From Clavibacter michiganensis subsp. insidiosus (GTDB taxonomy: Bacteria; Actinomycetota; Actinomycetes; Actinomycetales; Microbacteriaceae): 64,000 bases of DNA. Below the pieces are notes generated by a model. That model saw nothing but the letters and a program-made list of their open reading frames with translations, was not told the origin of the DNA and made no database searches. Each line of letters starts with the position of its first letter. Position 1 is the stretch's first letter. The stretch covers positions 558,001 to 622,000 of the forward strand of contig NZ_MZMO01000001.1 of NCBI RefSeq assembly GCF_002240565.1. The letters are read 5' to 3'. Positions 22,121-35,023 of the stretch are shown here, piece after piece. The position numbers and the translations under genes were made by a program.

Positions 22121-22651
22121 TCACGCGGGCTGGGCGGCGATGCGCTCCTTGGCGACGTCGATCGCGAGCGCCGAGCTCTCCAGCTGGTCGCTCGGGAGGC
22201 CCTCGCGCGTGCGGAGCGTGTACGCGTCCTCGAAGTCGCTGAGCGCGAGGCGGTAGTCGCCCCGGTCGAAGTGCACCTTGCCGCGGTGCTGCAGCGCGAA
22301 CGCCTCCAGCGCGTACCACTCGTGCGCGCGGGCCTCGTCGACGCAGCCGCCGAGGTCCTGCAGCGCGATGTCGAGCTTGCCCTGGTACTGCTGCACCTGC
22401 GCGCGGCGGATGCGGCACGCGAGCAGCGTCTCCCGGTCGCCCGTGAAGCGCGCCTGGCGGACGGCCGCGTTCGCCATGTCCCACGCCTCGTCGAGCCGGC
22501 CGAGCATGCGCAGCAGCGCGACCTTCTCGGTGATGGCGGAGAGGCTGCGGAGGGCCTCGAGCTCGTCCAGGCGCTCGCCGGCCGCCCGCAGGTCCACCTT
22601 CTCCCGGAGGGTGTCCCTGTCGTAGCCGATGATGATCGCGGTGCCTGTCAC
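22121..22651 (-). CDS. TPR-like small protein
   Basis: A 176-residue helical protein with tetratricopeptide-style repeats: ALLRMLGRLDEAWDMANAAV, VQQYQGKLDIALQDLGG, ALQHRGKVHFDRGDYRLALSDFEDAY. TPR arrays form protein-binding scaffolds; the partner is unknown. GTG start at 22651, ten bases after the sugar dehydrogenase stop. GATAAT on the minus strand (22661-22666) overlaps that stop codon and could be an internal -10 element. Confidence 0.75.
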   Translation of the reverse strand: MTGTAIIIGYDRDTLREKVDLRAAGERLDELEALRSLSAITEKVALLRMLGRLDEAWDMANAAVRQARFTGDRETLLACRIRRAQVQQYQGKLDIALQDLGGCVDEARAHEWYALEAFALQHRGKVHFDRGDYRLALSDFEDAYTLRTREGLPSDQLESSALAIDVAKERIAAQPA

Positions 22652-22661
22652 GAGGTAGAGA

Positions 22662-23846
22662 TTATCCCGCCTGGATCGGCATGAGCTCGACCCGGAGCAG
22701 CTTGTCGTCGCCCGCGCGCGGGGTCCCGCGGCCGTCGGTGTTGCCGGTGAGCATGCGCAGCGAGCCGTCGGGCGCGGCCTGCACGTCGCGGATCCGCCCG
22801 AACTCGCGCGTGTAGAACTCGGTCACGCGGTCGTCGGGGATGGGGTCGGTGACCACCGCGCTGGGCCGGATCACCCAGAGGCGCTGGCCGCCGAGGCCCG
22901 CCATGAAGATCGTGTCGCCGGAGATCGCGATGCCGCTCGGGCTCGCGTCGTCCGTGGCCCACTGGCGGACGGGGTCGATGTACGCGTCGTCGGCGGCGGC
23001 GTCCGTGGCGCCCTCCACGACCGGCCAGCCGTAGTTCCCGCCGGGCTCGATGAGGTTCAGCTCGTCCCAGGTGTCCTGGCCGAACTCCGCCGCCCAGAGG
23101 TTCCCCGCGGCGTCCCACGCGATCCCCTGCGGGTTGCGATGGCCCATCGAGTAGACGGGGGATCCCGGCGTCGGGTTGTCCGCGGGCCCCTGCCCGTCGG
23201 GCGTGAGCCGGAGGATCTTGCCCGCGAGCGAGATCGGGTCCTGCGCGGCGTCGCGGAGGTTCGCGTCGCCCGTGGTGGCGTAGAGCATGCCGTCGGGGCC
23301 GAACGCCATGCGGCCGCCGTTGTGGGTCGTGTCGCGGGGAATCCCCGTCACGACGTCCTCGCCCGCCCCGAGCCCGACCGATCCCGGCTCGCCCGTCACG
23401 TCCATGCGCACGATGCGGTTGTCGGTGGAGCTCGTGAAGTAGGCGTAGAGCTGGGTGCCGCCCTCGGCCTCGCGCACCGCGATCCCGAGCAGCCCGCCCT
23501 CGCCCTGCGGCCCCACGCCCGCGATCGTGCCCGCGACCCGCGTGGTGCCGTCGCCGAGCACCTCCACGATGCGCGACGTGTCGCGCTCGCTCACGAGCAG
23601 GGCTCCCGAGGGCAGCTCCGCGACGGACCACGGCGAGACGAGGTCGGACGCGACGGCGGTGGGCGTGCCCGACGGCGCGACGCCGACCGGGTCGGCGTCC
23701 GTGCTGGTGGGGGAGGGCGCGGGCGGCTCGGTCGCGCGCACGTCCACGGGCGAGCCGTCGTCGTTCGTGCAGCCCGTCAGCGCGACGAGGGCGGCGAACC
23801 CGAGCGCGGCGACGCGCGCCGGGCGGGTGCGGGAGCGGCGATTCAT
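22662..23846 (-). CDS. PQQ-type glucose/sorbosone dehydrogenase lipoprotein
   Basis: A 394-residue secreted protein with a lipobox ending at Cys26 (ALTGC), so it is probably tethered to the outer face of the membrane. The rest is a beta-propeller of the soluble glucose/sorbosone dehydrogenase family: VSPWSVAELPSGALLVSERD, GGLLGIAV, HNGGRMAFGPDGMLY, GKILRLTPDG, MGHRNPQGIAWD and NYGWPVVEG. Relatives oxidise aldose sugars using PQQ. Substrate and cofactor supply are not shown here. The TPR gene follows closely. Confidence 0.87.
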   Translation of the reverse strand: MNRRSRTRPARVAALGFAALVALTGCTNDDGSPVDVRATEPPAPSPTSTDADPVGVAPSGTPTAVASDLVSPWSVAELPSGALLVSERDTSRIVEVLGDGTTRVAGTIAGVGPQGEGGLLGIAVREAEGGTQLYAYFTSSTDNRIVRMDVTGEPGSVGLGAGEDVVTGIPRDTTHNGGRMAFGPDGMLYATTGDANLRDAAQDPISLAGKILRLTPDGQGPADNPTPGSPVYSMGHRNPQGIAWDAAGNLWAAEFGQDTWDELNLIEPGGNYGWPVVEGATDAAADDAYIDPVRQWATDDASPSGIAISGDTIFMAGLGGQRLWVIRPSAVVTDPIPDDRVTEFYTREFGRIRDVQAAPDGSLRMLTGNTDGRGTPRAGDDKLLRVELMPIQAG

Positions 23847-23892
23847 GGTGACTCCGGTGGTTCGGCGGGCCTCGATGCCCGGGGGAGGCCGG

Positions 23893-24750
23893 TCAGGGCT
23901 TCGTCTGGAAGATGCTGCGGGCGGGGGAGGGGGACGGGACGGCGGTCGCGTCGGTGACGACGGAGGCGCCCGCGATGAAGTCGGCGAGCTCGCGGCCCTC
24001 GACGACCTTCGCGGGATGCGGGCCGCCGGCGAGCAGGCGCGGCACGAAGTCGAGCGGCAGGGGCGTCGCGGACGCGGCGAACACGACGTTCCCGAAGCGC
24101 CGCCCCTTCAGCACCTGCGTCTCGGCGAGCGCGGCCACGTGCGGCAGCACGTCCTGGATCGTCGCGGCCTGGCCGCGGGCGAAGCGGAGCCCGTGGCCGT
24201 CGGCGACGTTGACCGTCATGATCCCGCCGGGCGCGAGGAACGCGGCGGCCTCCGCGTAGAAGTCGCGGCTCGTGATGTGGGCGGGCGTGCGGGCGCCGCT
24301 GAAGACGTCCACCACGACGAGGTCGACGGATCCGCGGAGCCCCTGCGGCAGCCGCCCCATGACCTCGCGCGCGTCGCCGTACCTCAGCCGGATGGAGGCC
24401 TTGCGCGACCAGGGGAGGTGCTCGCGCACCAGGTCCACGAGGTCCTGCTCGAGCTCGATGACCTGCTGGCGGGACCCGGGCCGGGTCGCCTCGACGTACC
24501 GCGGGATGGTGAGCGCGCCGGCGCCCAGGTGCAGCGCGGTGACGGGCTGGCCCGGGTCTCCGACGAGGTCGATGACGTGGCCCATGCGCTGCACGTACTC
24601 GAAGAACAGCTCGCCCGGGTCGTCCATGTTGACGTGCGACTGGGGCGTGCCGTCGACCACGAGCTGGTACGCGCCCGGCACGAAGCGATCGGGCTCGATG
24701 ACGGCCCGGTGCCCGCTCAGGGACAGGACGGTCGACGGGTGCTCGGGCAT
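23893..24750 (-). CDS. Spermidine synthase-like SAM-fold protein
   Basis: A 285-residue protein with the Rossmann fold of the spermidine synthase superfamily: VTALHLGAGALTIPRYV replaces the usual Gly-rich loop, followed by QQVIELEQDLVDLVREHL, RYGDAREVM and VDLVVVDVFSGARTPAHITS. The GGGDGG motif of true spermidine synthases is absent, so a methyltransferase-like or non-polyamine role is more likely. The start MPEHPS at 24750 is reasonable. It lies between the sugar dehydrogenase and MBL genes on the same strand. Confidence 0.75.
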   Translation of the reverse strand: MPEHPSTVLSLSGHRAVIEPDRFVPGAYQLVVDGTPQSHVNMDDPGELFFEYVQRMGHVIDLVGDPGQPVTALHLGAGALTIPRYVEATRPGSRQQVIELEQDLVDLVREHLPWSRKASIRLRYGDAREVMGRLPQGLRGSVDLVVVDVFSGARTPAHITSRDFYAEAAAFLAPGGIMTVNVADGHGLRFARGQAATIQDVLPHVAALAETQVLKGRRFGNVVFAASATPLPLDFVPRLLAGGPHPAKVVEGRELADFIAGASVVTDATAVPSPSPARSIFQTKP

Positions 24751-24768
24751 CTCCTCAGCCTAGGCGTC

Positions 24769-24798
24769 CGCCCGGCGCCGGGGCCCGGCCGCCGGGCG
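24769..24798 (-). terminator. Hairpin after the MBL hydrolase gene
   Basis: Perfect 9-bp inverted repeat (24769-24777 and 24790-24798), a few bases beyond the MBL stop codon on the minus strand. The loop is itself GC-rich. Confidence 0.5.
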
Positions 24799-24803
24799 TC
24801 CCG

Positions 24804-25472
24804 TCACCAGCCGCGCGAGCGCCACGCGGCGAGGGATCCGCGCTCCGCGCCGAGCGTCGTCGAGTCGCCGTGGCCGGGGTGCACGTGGGCGTCGTCGGGG
24901 AAGCGCGCGAAGATCCGCTCCTCCACGTCGTCGATCAGCTGCCGGAAGCGGTCGGCGTCGCCCTGCGTGTTCCCGACGCCGCCGGGGAAGAGCGAGTCGC
25001 CCGTGAGGAGGTGCGTGCTCCCGTCGCCCGGCTGCAGCACGAGCGCGACGCTGCCGGGCGTGTGCCCGCGGAGGGCGACGACCTCGAGCGTCACGCCCCC
25101 GAAGGCGACCCGGTCGCCGTGCGCGAGCCAACGGTCGGCGTCGACGGGCAGGTCGGCGGCGTCGGGGTCGCCCACGGCGGACGTCGCGTCGGTCGCGTCG
25201 AGCACGGCCGCGAGGGCGACGTGGTGGTCGGCGTGGCCGTGGGTGGTGACGACGACGGCGAGGCGGCCCACGGGATCCGGCTCCGCCACGAGGGCCAGCA
25301 GCCGGTCGACGTCGGCCGCCGCGTCGACGAGGAGGCGCTCGCCGGAGTCGAGGTCGGTGAGGAGGTACGCGTCGTTGTCCATGGGCCCGACGGAGGCCTT
25401 CCGGATCTCGACGTCGCCCGCCGTGTGCACGTGCGAGGGGCCGCCGGGGGACACGTGCCAGGATGCGCTCAT
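24804..25472 (-). CDS. MBL-fold metallo-hydrolase (glyoxalase II-like)
   Basis: A 222-residue metallo-beta-lactamase-fold hydrolase. The metal-binding motif THGHADHH has His78, His80, Asp82 and His83, with later ligands in [24 protein letters not shown] and [12 protein letters not shown]. This arrangement is typical of glyoxalase II-like hydrolases; the substrate is unknown. It is transcribed away from rpoB, with a well-formed promoter at 25521-25550 on the minus strand. Confidence 0.87.
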   Translation of the reverse strand: MSASWHVSPGGPSHVHTAGDVEIRKASVGPMDNDAYLLTDLDSGERLLVDAAADVDRLLALVAEPDPVGRLAVVVTTHGHADHHVALAAVLDATDATSAVGDPDAADLPVDADRWLAHGDRVAFGGVTLEVVALRGHTPGSVALVLQPGDGSTHLLTGDSLFPGGVGNTQGDADRFRQLIDDVEERIFARFPDDAHVHPGHGDSTTLGAERGSLAAWRSRGW

Positions 25473-25520
25473 GCCCCGACGCTACGCGGGCGGAGCGGTC
25501 GCGCGGCAGGGCAGCCGGGC

Positions 25521-25550
25521 GTTATACACCGAGACACGCCGAGGATGCAA
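25521..25550 (-). promoter_or_regulatory. Promoter of the MBL hydrolase gene
   Basis: On the minus strand TTGCAT, 18 bases, then TATAAC, about 49 bases before the ATG at 25472. Both hexamers are close to the housekeeping consensus. Confidence 0.6.
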
Positions 25551-25558
25551 GATTCCGC

Positions 25559-25587
25559 TGGACATGGCGCGTCGCGACCCGTATGGT
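25559..25587 (+). promoter_or_regulatory. Probable rpoB promoter
   Basis: TGGACA, 17 bases, then TATGGT, about 190 bases before the rpoB start. The spacing is ideal and five of six -35 bases match consensus. The 305-bp region 25473-25777 contains only this and the divergent MBL promoter; no gene was seen in it. Confidence 0.6.
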
Positions 25588-25777
25588 GATCCTTTGCGCT
25601 CCCACTCCCTTTTGCCTTCATATTGCGGTCGGTCATCGTGTGCGCTCGGGTCCATCCCGAGCCCATCCCGCGAGGTGTGGCGAGCAACTCCATCAGGATC
25701 GGCACGGGTCACGTCCCGGGTCGGTCTCGGCGTATCGACGACATCGGAGCCCGACGGGGCCCACGGAGGTAATTTCC

Positions 25778-29266
<3,489 letters not shown>

Positions 29267-29314
29267 GCCCGCTCAAGACTTTCGACTCGAAGCTTTCCAA
29301 GGAGAGAAGGAAAA

Positions 29315-32300
29315 TTGCTCGACGTAACAACTTTCGATGAGCTGCGGATCGGCCTGGCCACGGCCGACGACATCCGCCGCTGGTCGCACGGTGAGGTCAA
29401 GAAGCCCGAGACCATCAACTACCGCACGCTGAAGCCCGAGAAGGACGGCCTCTTCGGAGAGCAGATCTTCGGACCCAGCCGCGACTGGGAGTGCTCCTGC
29501 GGCAAGTACAAGCGGGTGCGCTTCAAGGGCATCGTCTGCGAGCGCTGCGGCGTGGAGGTCACCAAGTCCGCGGTCCGCCGCGAGCGCATGGGCCACATCG
29601 AGCTCGCCGCGCCCGTCACGCACATCTGGTACTTCAAGGGCGTGCCGTCGCGCCTCGGCTACCTGCTCGACATGGCGCCCAAGGACCTCGAGAAGGTCAT
29701 CTACTTCGCCGCGTACATGGTGATCAGCGTGGACGAGGACGCTCGCCACGAGGACATGCCGGGCCTCGAGAACGAGCTCCGGCTCGAGATCAAGACCCTG
29801 CAGGACCAGCGCGACAGCCAGATCGCCGAGCGCCTCGGGCGTCTCGAGACCGACCTGGCCGCGCTGGAGGCCGAGGGCGCCAAGAGCGACCAGAAGCGCC
29901 GCGCGAAGGACGGCGCCGAGAAGGAGATGGGTCAGACGCGCAAGGCGTTCGACGAGGACATCTCGCGTCTCGAGCGCGTCTGGGAGGAGTTCCGCAGCCT
30001 CAAGGTCGGCGAGCTGAAGCCCGAGGACGCCGTCTTCCACGAGCTGCAGGACCGCTTCGGCATCTACTTCGAGGCCCACATGGGCGCCGAGGCGATCCAG
30101 AAGCGCCTGGAGGCCTTCGACCTCGAGGCCGAGGGGGAGCTGCTCCGCGAGCAGATCGCCACCGGCAAGGGCCAGAAGAAGATCCGCGCCATCAAGCGCC
30201 TGCGCGTCGTCAGCTCCTTCCTCGCCACCGGCAACTCGCCGGCCGCGATGGTGCTGCAGGTCGTCCCGGTCATCCCGCCGGAGCTGCGCCCGATGGTGCA
30301 GCTCGACGGAGGCCGCTTCGCGACCAGCGACCTGAACGACCTGTACCGCCGGGTCATCAACCGCAACAACCGCCTCCGTCGTCTGCTGGATCTCGGCGCC
30401 CCCGAGATCATCGTCAACAACGAGAAGCGCATGCTGCAGGAGGCCGTCGACGCGCTGTTCGACAACGGCCGCCGCGGTCGTCCCGTCACGGGCACCGGCA
30501 ACCGCGCGCTCAAGTCCCTCAGCGACATGCTGAAGGGCAAGCAGGGCCGGTTCCGCCAGAACCTGCTCGGCAAGCGCGTGGACTACTCGGGCCGCTCGGT
30601 CATCATCGTCGGGCCGCAGCTCAAGCTGCACCAGTGCGGTCTGCCCAAGCAGATGGCGCTCGAGCTGTTCAAGCCGTTCGTCATCAAGCGCCTGATCGAC
30701 CTGAGCCACGCCCAGAACATCAAGGCCGCCAAGCGCATGGTCGAGCGCAGCCGCGGACAGGTCTGGGACGTGCTCGAGGAGATCATCCGCGAGCGCCCCG
30801 TGCTGCTCAACCGCGCGCCCACGCTCCACCGTCTGGGCATCCAGGCGTTCGAGCCCCAGCTCGTGGAGGGCAAGGCCATCCAGCTGCACCCGCTCGTCTG
30901 CGCCGCGTTCAACGCGGACTTCGACGGCGACCAGATGGCCGTCCACCTGCCCCTGTCGGTCGAGGCCCAGGCCGAGGCGCGCATCCTGATGCTCGCCTCG
31001 AACAACATCCTCAAGCCGTCGGACGGACGCCCGGTCACCCTGCCCACGCAGGACATGATCATCGGCCTGCACCACCTGACCACCCTCAAGGAGGGCGTCG
31101 CCGGTGAGGGTCGCGCGTTCAGCTCGGTGGCCGAGGCCATCCTGGCGAAGGACCAGCTCTCTCTGGACCTCAACGCCAAGGTGCGCATCCGCCTGCACGA
31201 CATCTACTTCGGCGAGGGCGAGGCGCCCGAGGGCGTCGAGCTCGACGAGAAGGGCAAGACGGTCGGTCCCGTGCTGCTTGAGACCACCCTCGGTCGCGCG
31301 CTGTTCAACGAGACCCTGCCGGTCGACTACCCCTACATCGAGGCCGTCGCCGACAAGGGCAAGCTCTCCGAGATCGTCAACGACCTCGCCGAGCGGTACC
31401 CGAAGGTGGAGGTCGCGGCAGCGCTCGACCGGATCAAGGACGCGGGCTTCTACTGGGCCACGCGCTCCGGCGTCACGGTCGCCCTCTCCGACGTGCTGAC
31501 CCCGCCCACCAAGGCGGCCATCCTGTCGGGCTACGAGAAGCAGGCCGCCAAGGTCCAGGGCCAGTTCGAGAAGGGCCTCACGACGAACGCCGAGCGTCGT
31601 CAGGAGCTCATCGAGATCTGGAACAAGGCCACCGCCGAGGTCGCGAAGGCGATGGAGGACAACCTCCCCGCCGACAACAACATCAACCGCATGGTGTCCT
31701 CCGGGGCACGAGGCAACTGGATGCAGGTCCGCCAGATCGCCGGCATGCGCGGCCTCGTGTCGAACCCGAAGGGCGAGATCATCCCCCGCCCGATCGTCCA
31801 CTCGTACCGCGAGGGCCTCACGGTGGCGGAGTACTTCATCGCCACCCACGGCGCCCGCAAGGGACTGGCCGACACCGCGCTGCGCACCGCCGACTCCGGG
31901 TACCTCACCCGTCGTCTGGTGGACGTGTCGCAGGACGTCATCATCCGCGAGGACGACTGCGGCACCGGCCGTGGGCTCGACCTGCCGATCGCCACGAAGG
32001 GCGCTGACGGCTCGTCCGTCCGCGACTCCAACGTGGAGAACTCGGTGTACGCCCGCTCGCTGGCCGCCGACGCGGTCAACGAGGCCGGCGAGGTCGTCGC
32101 CCCCGCGGGCAGCGACGTCGGCGACGTCATGATCGACCACCTGATCGCGGTCGGCGTGCACGAGATCAAGGTGCGCTCGGTCCTCACGTGCGAGTCCGCC
32201 GTCGGCGTGTGCGCGGCCTGCTACGGCCGCTCGCTCGCCACGGGCAAGCTCGTCGACATCGGCGAGGCCGTCGGCATCATCGCGGCCCAGTCGATCGGCG

Positions 32301-33214
32301 AGCCCGGCACGCAGCTCACGATGCGCACCTTCCACACCGGTGGTGTGGCATCGGCGGACGACATCACGCAGGGTCTGCCCCGCGTGCAGGAGCTCTTCGA
32401 GGCCCGCACCCCCAAGGGTGCGTCGCCCATCGCGGAGGCCGCCGGTCGCATCACGATCGAGGACACGGATCGCAGCCGCAAGGTGATCCTGACCCCGGAC
32501 AACGGCGACGAGCCGCACATCTACCCGGTGCTCAAGCGCGCGACCCTCCTCGTCGAGGACGGCCAGCACGTCGAGCTCGGGCAGCAGCTGCACGTCGGCG
32601 CCATCGACCCGAAGGAGGTCCTCCGGGTCAAGGGCGTGCGCGAGGTGCAGAAGCACCTCGTGGGCGGTGTCCAGGGCGTCTACCGCTCGCAGGGCGTCCC
32701 GATCCACGACAAGCACATCGAGGTCATCGTGCGGCAGATGCTGCGCAAGGTCACGGTCGTCGAGCACGGCGACACGGACCTCCTCCCCGGTGAGCTGGTC
32801 GACCGGGCCCGCTACAACGAGGTCAACCGCGCCACGCTGACGGAGGGCAAGAAGACCGCCTCCGCCCGCCAGGAGGTCATGGGAATAACCAAGGCCTCGC
32901 TCGCGACCGAGTCGTGGCTGTCGGCCGCGTCCTTCCAGGAGACGACCCGCGTGCTCACGCAGGCCGCCATGGAGGGCAAGTCCGACCCGCTGATGGGTCT
33001 CAAGGAGAACGTCATTATCGGCAAGCTGATCCCGGCCGGGACGGGGCTCGCGAAGTACCGCGACGTCACCGTCACCGCGACGGAGGAGGCCAAGGCCGAG
33101 CGCTACCCGAACCGCATCTTCACGGATGAGTCGGTGTTCAACGAGTCCGACCTGAGCTTCGTCGACTTCGACAGCTTCAGCTCGGACGACTACACGCCCG
33201 GCACCTACAACTAG
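29315..33214 (+). CDS. rpoC: RNA polymerase beta prime subunit
   Basis: The 1299-residue beta prime subunit, which holds the catalytic magnesium. The triad is in NADFDGDQM with Asp535, Asp537 and Asp539. The first zinc site has CSCGKYK and CERCGVE near residues 65-85 and the second is [13 protein letters not shown]. The start is TTG at 29315, after AAGGAGAGAAGG; the following residues [19 protein letters not shown] match the actinobacterial N-terminus. Two TTG starts in succession (rpoB, rpoC) are notable. A perfect terminator follows at 33243. Confidence 0.98.
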   Translation: MLDVTTFDELRIGLATADDIRRWSHGEVKKPETINYRTLKPEKDGLFGEQIFGPSRDWECSCGKYKRVRFKGIVCERCGVEVTKSAVRRERMGHIELAAPVTHIWYFKGVPSRLGYLLDMAPKDLEKVIYFAAYMVISVDEDARHEDMPGLENELRLEIKTLQDQRDSQIAERLGRLETDLAALEAEGAKSDQKRRAKDGAEKEMGQTRKAFDEDISRLERVWEEFRSLKVGELKPEDAVFHELQDRFGIYFEAHMGAEAIQKRLEAFDLEAEGELLREQIATGKGQKKIRAIKRLRVVSSFLATGNSPAAMVLQVVPVIPPELRPMVQLDGGRFATSDLNDLYRRVINRNNRLRRLLDLGAPEIIVNNEKRMLQEAVDALFDNGRRGRPVTGTGNRALKSLSDMLKGKQGRFRQNLLGKRVDYSGRSVIIVGPQLKLHQCGLPKQMALELFKPFVIKRLIDLSHAQNIKAAKRMVERSRGQVWDVLEEIIRERPVLLNRAPTLHRLGIQAFEPQLVEGKAIQLHPLVCAAFNADFDGDQMAVHLPLSVEAQAEARILMLASNNILKPSDGRPVTLPTQDMIIGLHHLTTLKEGVAGEGRAFSSVAEAILAKDQLSLDLNAKVRIRLHDIYFGEGEAPEGVELDEKGKTVGPVLLETTLGRALFNETLPVDYPYIEAVADKGKLSEIVNDLAERYPKVEVAAALDRIKDAGFYWATRSGVTVALSDVLTPPTKAAILSGYEKQAAKVQGQFEKGLTTNAERRQELIEIWNKATAEVAKAMEDNLPADNNINRMVSSGARGNWMQVRQIAGMRGLVSNPKGEIIPRPIVHSYREGLTVAEYFIATHGARKGLADTALRTADSGYLTRRLVDVSQDVIIREDDCGTGRGLDLPIATKGADGSSVRDSNVENSVYARSLAADAVNEAGEVVAPAGSDVGDVMIDHLIAVGVHEIKVRSVLTCESAVGVCAACYGRSLATGKLVDIGEAVGIIAAQSIGEPGTQLTMRTFHTGGVASADDITQGLPRVQELFEARTPKGASPIAEAAGRITIEDTDRSRKVILTPDNGDEPHIYPVLKRATLLVEDGQHVELGQQLHVGAIDPKEVLRVKGVREVQKHLVGGVQGVYRSQGVPIHDKHIEVIVRQMLRKVTVVEHGDTDLLPGELVDRARYNEVNRATLTEGKKTASARQEVMGITKASLATESWLSAASFQETTRVLTQAAMEGKSDPLMGLKENVIIGKLIPAGTGLAKYRDVTVTATEEAKAERYPNRIFTDESVFNESDLSFVDFDSFSSDDYTPGTYN

Positions 33215-33242
33215 GACCGCCGGCGCGTGAGCGCACGATGAG

Positions 33243-33268
33243 AAGGGCCCCGCTCCGGCGGGGCCCTT
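33243..33268 (+). terminator. rpoBC terminator
   Basis: Perfect 11-bp stem with a TCCG loop (33243-33253 and 33258-33268), 28 bp after the rpoC stop codon. It is followed by a run of 19-bp repeats. Confidence 0.85.
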
Positions 33269-33270
33269 CC

Positions 33271-33346
33271 TCGTCCCCGAGGGGGCGTCTCGTCCCCGAG
33301 GGGGCGTCTCGTCCCCGGGGGGGCGTCTCGTCCCCGGGGGCGCGTG
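33271..33346 (+). repeat. Four 19-bp tandem repeats after the rpoC terminator
   Basis: Units start at 33271, 33290, 33309 and 33328. The first two are identical (TCGTCCCCGAGGGGGCGTC). The third has one changed base in the CCCC-GGGG core, and the fourth is degenerate at its end. Each unit contains a small CCCC/GGGG dyad. Confidence 0.85.
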
Positions 33347-33450
33347 TCGCGCGCCCCCGTCCCGCACCCGCGGGCTCCCGGCCGGGCGCCGTCGCGGCGA
33401 TACAGTGGGCGGATCCGGCGGCGGCCGACGCCGGGACCCGAGGAGGCGTC

Positions 33451-33936
33451 GTGCGCATGCTGGAGGACGTCGTCCTGGCGTGGCGCGCGCACGCGCTCCG
33501 CTACGCCACCTGGACGCCGACCGCGTCGGGCAGCGGATCCGGGTCCTGCCCCGCCTGCGACGCCTCGGTCTTCACGGACCAGGAGGCGATCCCGCGGGAC
33601 GCGCCCCACACGGCGATCCACCCGCTCGTCGCCGCGCTCGAGGTGGCCCGCGCCGAGGCCGCCCGCGATGCCCGCGAGCGCCTCTACCGCGACACCCGCG
33701 GACCGGTGTACCGCGACCACCCCTTCGGCATGCCCGCGTTCGTGGACTACGGGGAGCGCGAGGAGGAGATCCAGCAGACAGCGGACCACGCGATGGCGCG
33801 GGAGCTCGCCCCGCTCGCGCCCGTGATCCGCCAGGCCCTGGACCGCTTCGTGAACCTGCGGCTCCAGGAGCTCGAGGGCGAGATCGGGCCGGTGCCCGAC
33901 GACGGGGACGGCACGGGTCCCGAGCCGCTCTTCTAG
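33451..33936 (+). CDS. Conserved hypothetical protein with a CPAC motif
   Basis: A 161-residue protein I do not recognise. GTG at 33451 follows GAGGAGG; an ATG two codons later is possible. A CPAC pair sits near residue 35, and no second Cys pair is seen, so a zinc site is uncertain. The middle is helical and rich in Ala, Arg and Glu, and the C-terminus is acidic (DDGDGTGPEPLF). No membrane segment or signal peptide is visible. TACAGT at about 33402 could be its -10 element. It lies alone between rpoC and an ABC transporter operon. Confidence 0.65.
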   Translation: MRMLEDVVLAWRAHALRYATWTPTASGSGSGSCPACDASVFTDQEAIPRDAPHTAIHPLVAALEVARAEAARDARERLYRDTRGPVYRDHPFGMPAFVDYGEREEEIQQTADHAMARELAPLAPVIRQALDRFVNLRLQELEGEIGPVPDDGDGTGPEPLF

Positions 33937-33981
33937 CCGTGGCTCGGGCGTGCCGACGCGGCGGGTCCGTCATCCGGCGAC

Positions 33982-34011
33982 ATGGGAATAGCGACACGAC
34001 GAGGGCGTTGA
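33982..34011 (+). other. Possible 9-codon leader ORF with rare codons
   Basis: ATG GGA ATA GCG ACA CGA CGA GGG CGT then TGA encodes MGIATRRGR. ATA, ACA and tandem CGA codons are rare in this genome. Downstream (about 34023-34062) the sequence can form nested GC-rich hairpins. The position, upstream of an amino-acid ABC transporter, fits an attenuator, but there is no direct evidence of translation. Confidence 0.25.
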
Positions 34012-34130
34012 GACCATGGCGGTCGGCGCGCCCGGACGGGTTCCGGGCACCAGGCGCCGCAGCACCGCGCACACAGCACCCGCATGAGGCGATCCCGCTC
34101 CCGAGATCCGCCGTGACCGCAAGGACCCCC

Positions 34131-34979
34131 ATGACGCTCCGCTCCCGCCTCCGTCCCTCCCTCGCCCTCACCGGCCTCCTGGCCGTGGCCGCCCTCGGCC
34201 TCGCGGGCTGCGCCTCGGGCGACGCGGGCAGCGGATCCGCGCCCGGCGCGTCCGGCACCCCCGCCGCGGCTACGAGCCTCTCCGACGTCAAGGCCAAGGG
34301 CGAGCTCGTCATCGGCACCGAGGGCACGTACTCGCCCTTCTCCTTCCACGAGGGATCCGGCTCGGGCGCGCTCACGGGCTACGACGTCGAGGTCGCGACC
34401 GCGGTCGCGGACAAGCTCGGCGTGAAGCCGGTCTTCGAGGAGACCCAGTTCGACGGCATCTTCGCGGGCCTCGAGGCGGGACGCTGGGACGTCATCGCCA
34501 ACCAGATCTCCATCACGGACGAGCGCAAGACGGTCTACGACTTCTCCGAGCCGTACACGGTCTCGCCCGGCGTGATCATCGTCAAGGGCTCCGACTCGGG
34601 CATCAGCTCCTTCGCCGACCTCGCCGGCAAGACCACCGCGCAGTCGCTCACGAGCAACTGGAACGAGCTCGCCACCCAGAGCGGCGCCAAGGTCGAGGCC
34701 GTCGAGGGCTTCGCCCAGGCGGTGACGCTCCTCCAGCAGGGCCGCGTCGACGCGACGATCAACGACCGCCTCACGCTCCTCGACTACCAGAAGCAGCAGG
34801 GCGACTCCGACCTGGAGGTGGCCGCGGAGACCGACGACCCGTCGCTCAGCGCGCTCGTCTTCCGCAAGGGCAGCGACGACCTCGTGACCGCGGTCGACCA
34901 GGCCCTCGCCGACCTCCGCGCCGACGGCACGCTCGCGTCGATCTCCGACAAGTACTTCGGCGCGGACGTCTCGCAGTAG
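34131..34979 (+). CDS. Amino-acid ABC transporter substrate-binding lipoprotein
   Basis: A 282-residue extracellular binding protein of the family 3 (polar amino acid) type. The lipobox LAGC ends at Cys27, so it is anchored to the membrane. GELVIGTEGTYSPFSFHE begins the binding domain, followed by GYDVEVATAVADKLGVKP, DGIFAGLEAGRWDVI, ITDERKTVYDFSEPY and the hinge ADLAGKTTAQSLTSNW. The pattern is closest to cystine-type receptors, but the ligand is not certain. ATG at 34131 is preferred; an in-frame GTG at 34113 is an alternative. The permease and ATPase genes follow directly. Confidence 0.9.
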   Translation: MTLRSRLRPSLALTGLLAVAALGLAGCASGDAGSGSAPGASGTPAAATSLSDVKAKGELVIGTEGTYSPFSFHEGSGSGALTGYDVEVATAVADKLGVKPVFEETQFDGIFAGLEAGRWDVIANQISITDERKTVYDFSEPYTVSPGVIIVKGSDSGISSFADLAGKTTAQSLTSNWNELATQSGAKVEAVEGFAQAVTLLQQGRVDATINDRLTLLDYQKQQGDSDLEVAAETDDPSLSALVFRKGSDDLVTAVDQALADLRADGTLASISDKYFGADVSQ

Positions 34980-35023
34980 ACCCCCGCGTACGCTGACGGA
35001 CGAGGACGAGACGAGGGGATCGC

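Noticed and set aside
23893..24750. Considered as a true spermidine synthase (speE)
   Set aside because: The Gly-rich aminopropyltransferase motif is replaced by GAGALTIP, so only fold-level similarity is supported.
25473..25777. Searched for tRNA genes or a small ORF upstream of rpoB
   Set aside because: No cloverleaf or coding pattern was seen; only the two divergent promoters are supported. I also saw no tRNA or rRNA gene elsewhere in the window.
33271..33346. Possible CRISPR array
   Set aside because: The 19-bp units are head to tail with no spacers, and no cas genes are present.
29273..33367. A 1364-codon open frame antisense to rpoC
   Set aside because: A GC-driven shadow; rpoC itself is complete and conserved.
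33937..34130. Considered a SAM or other metabolite riboswitch before the amino-acid transporter
   Set aside because: No known riboswitch core motif was recognised; only the speculative mini-ORF and hairpin remain.
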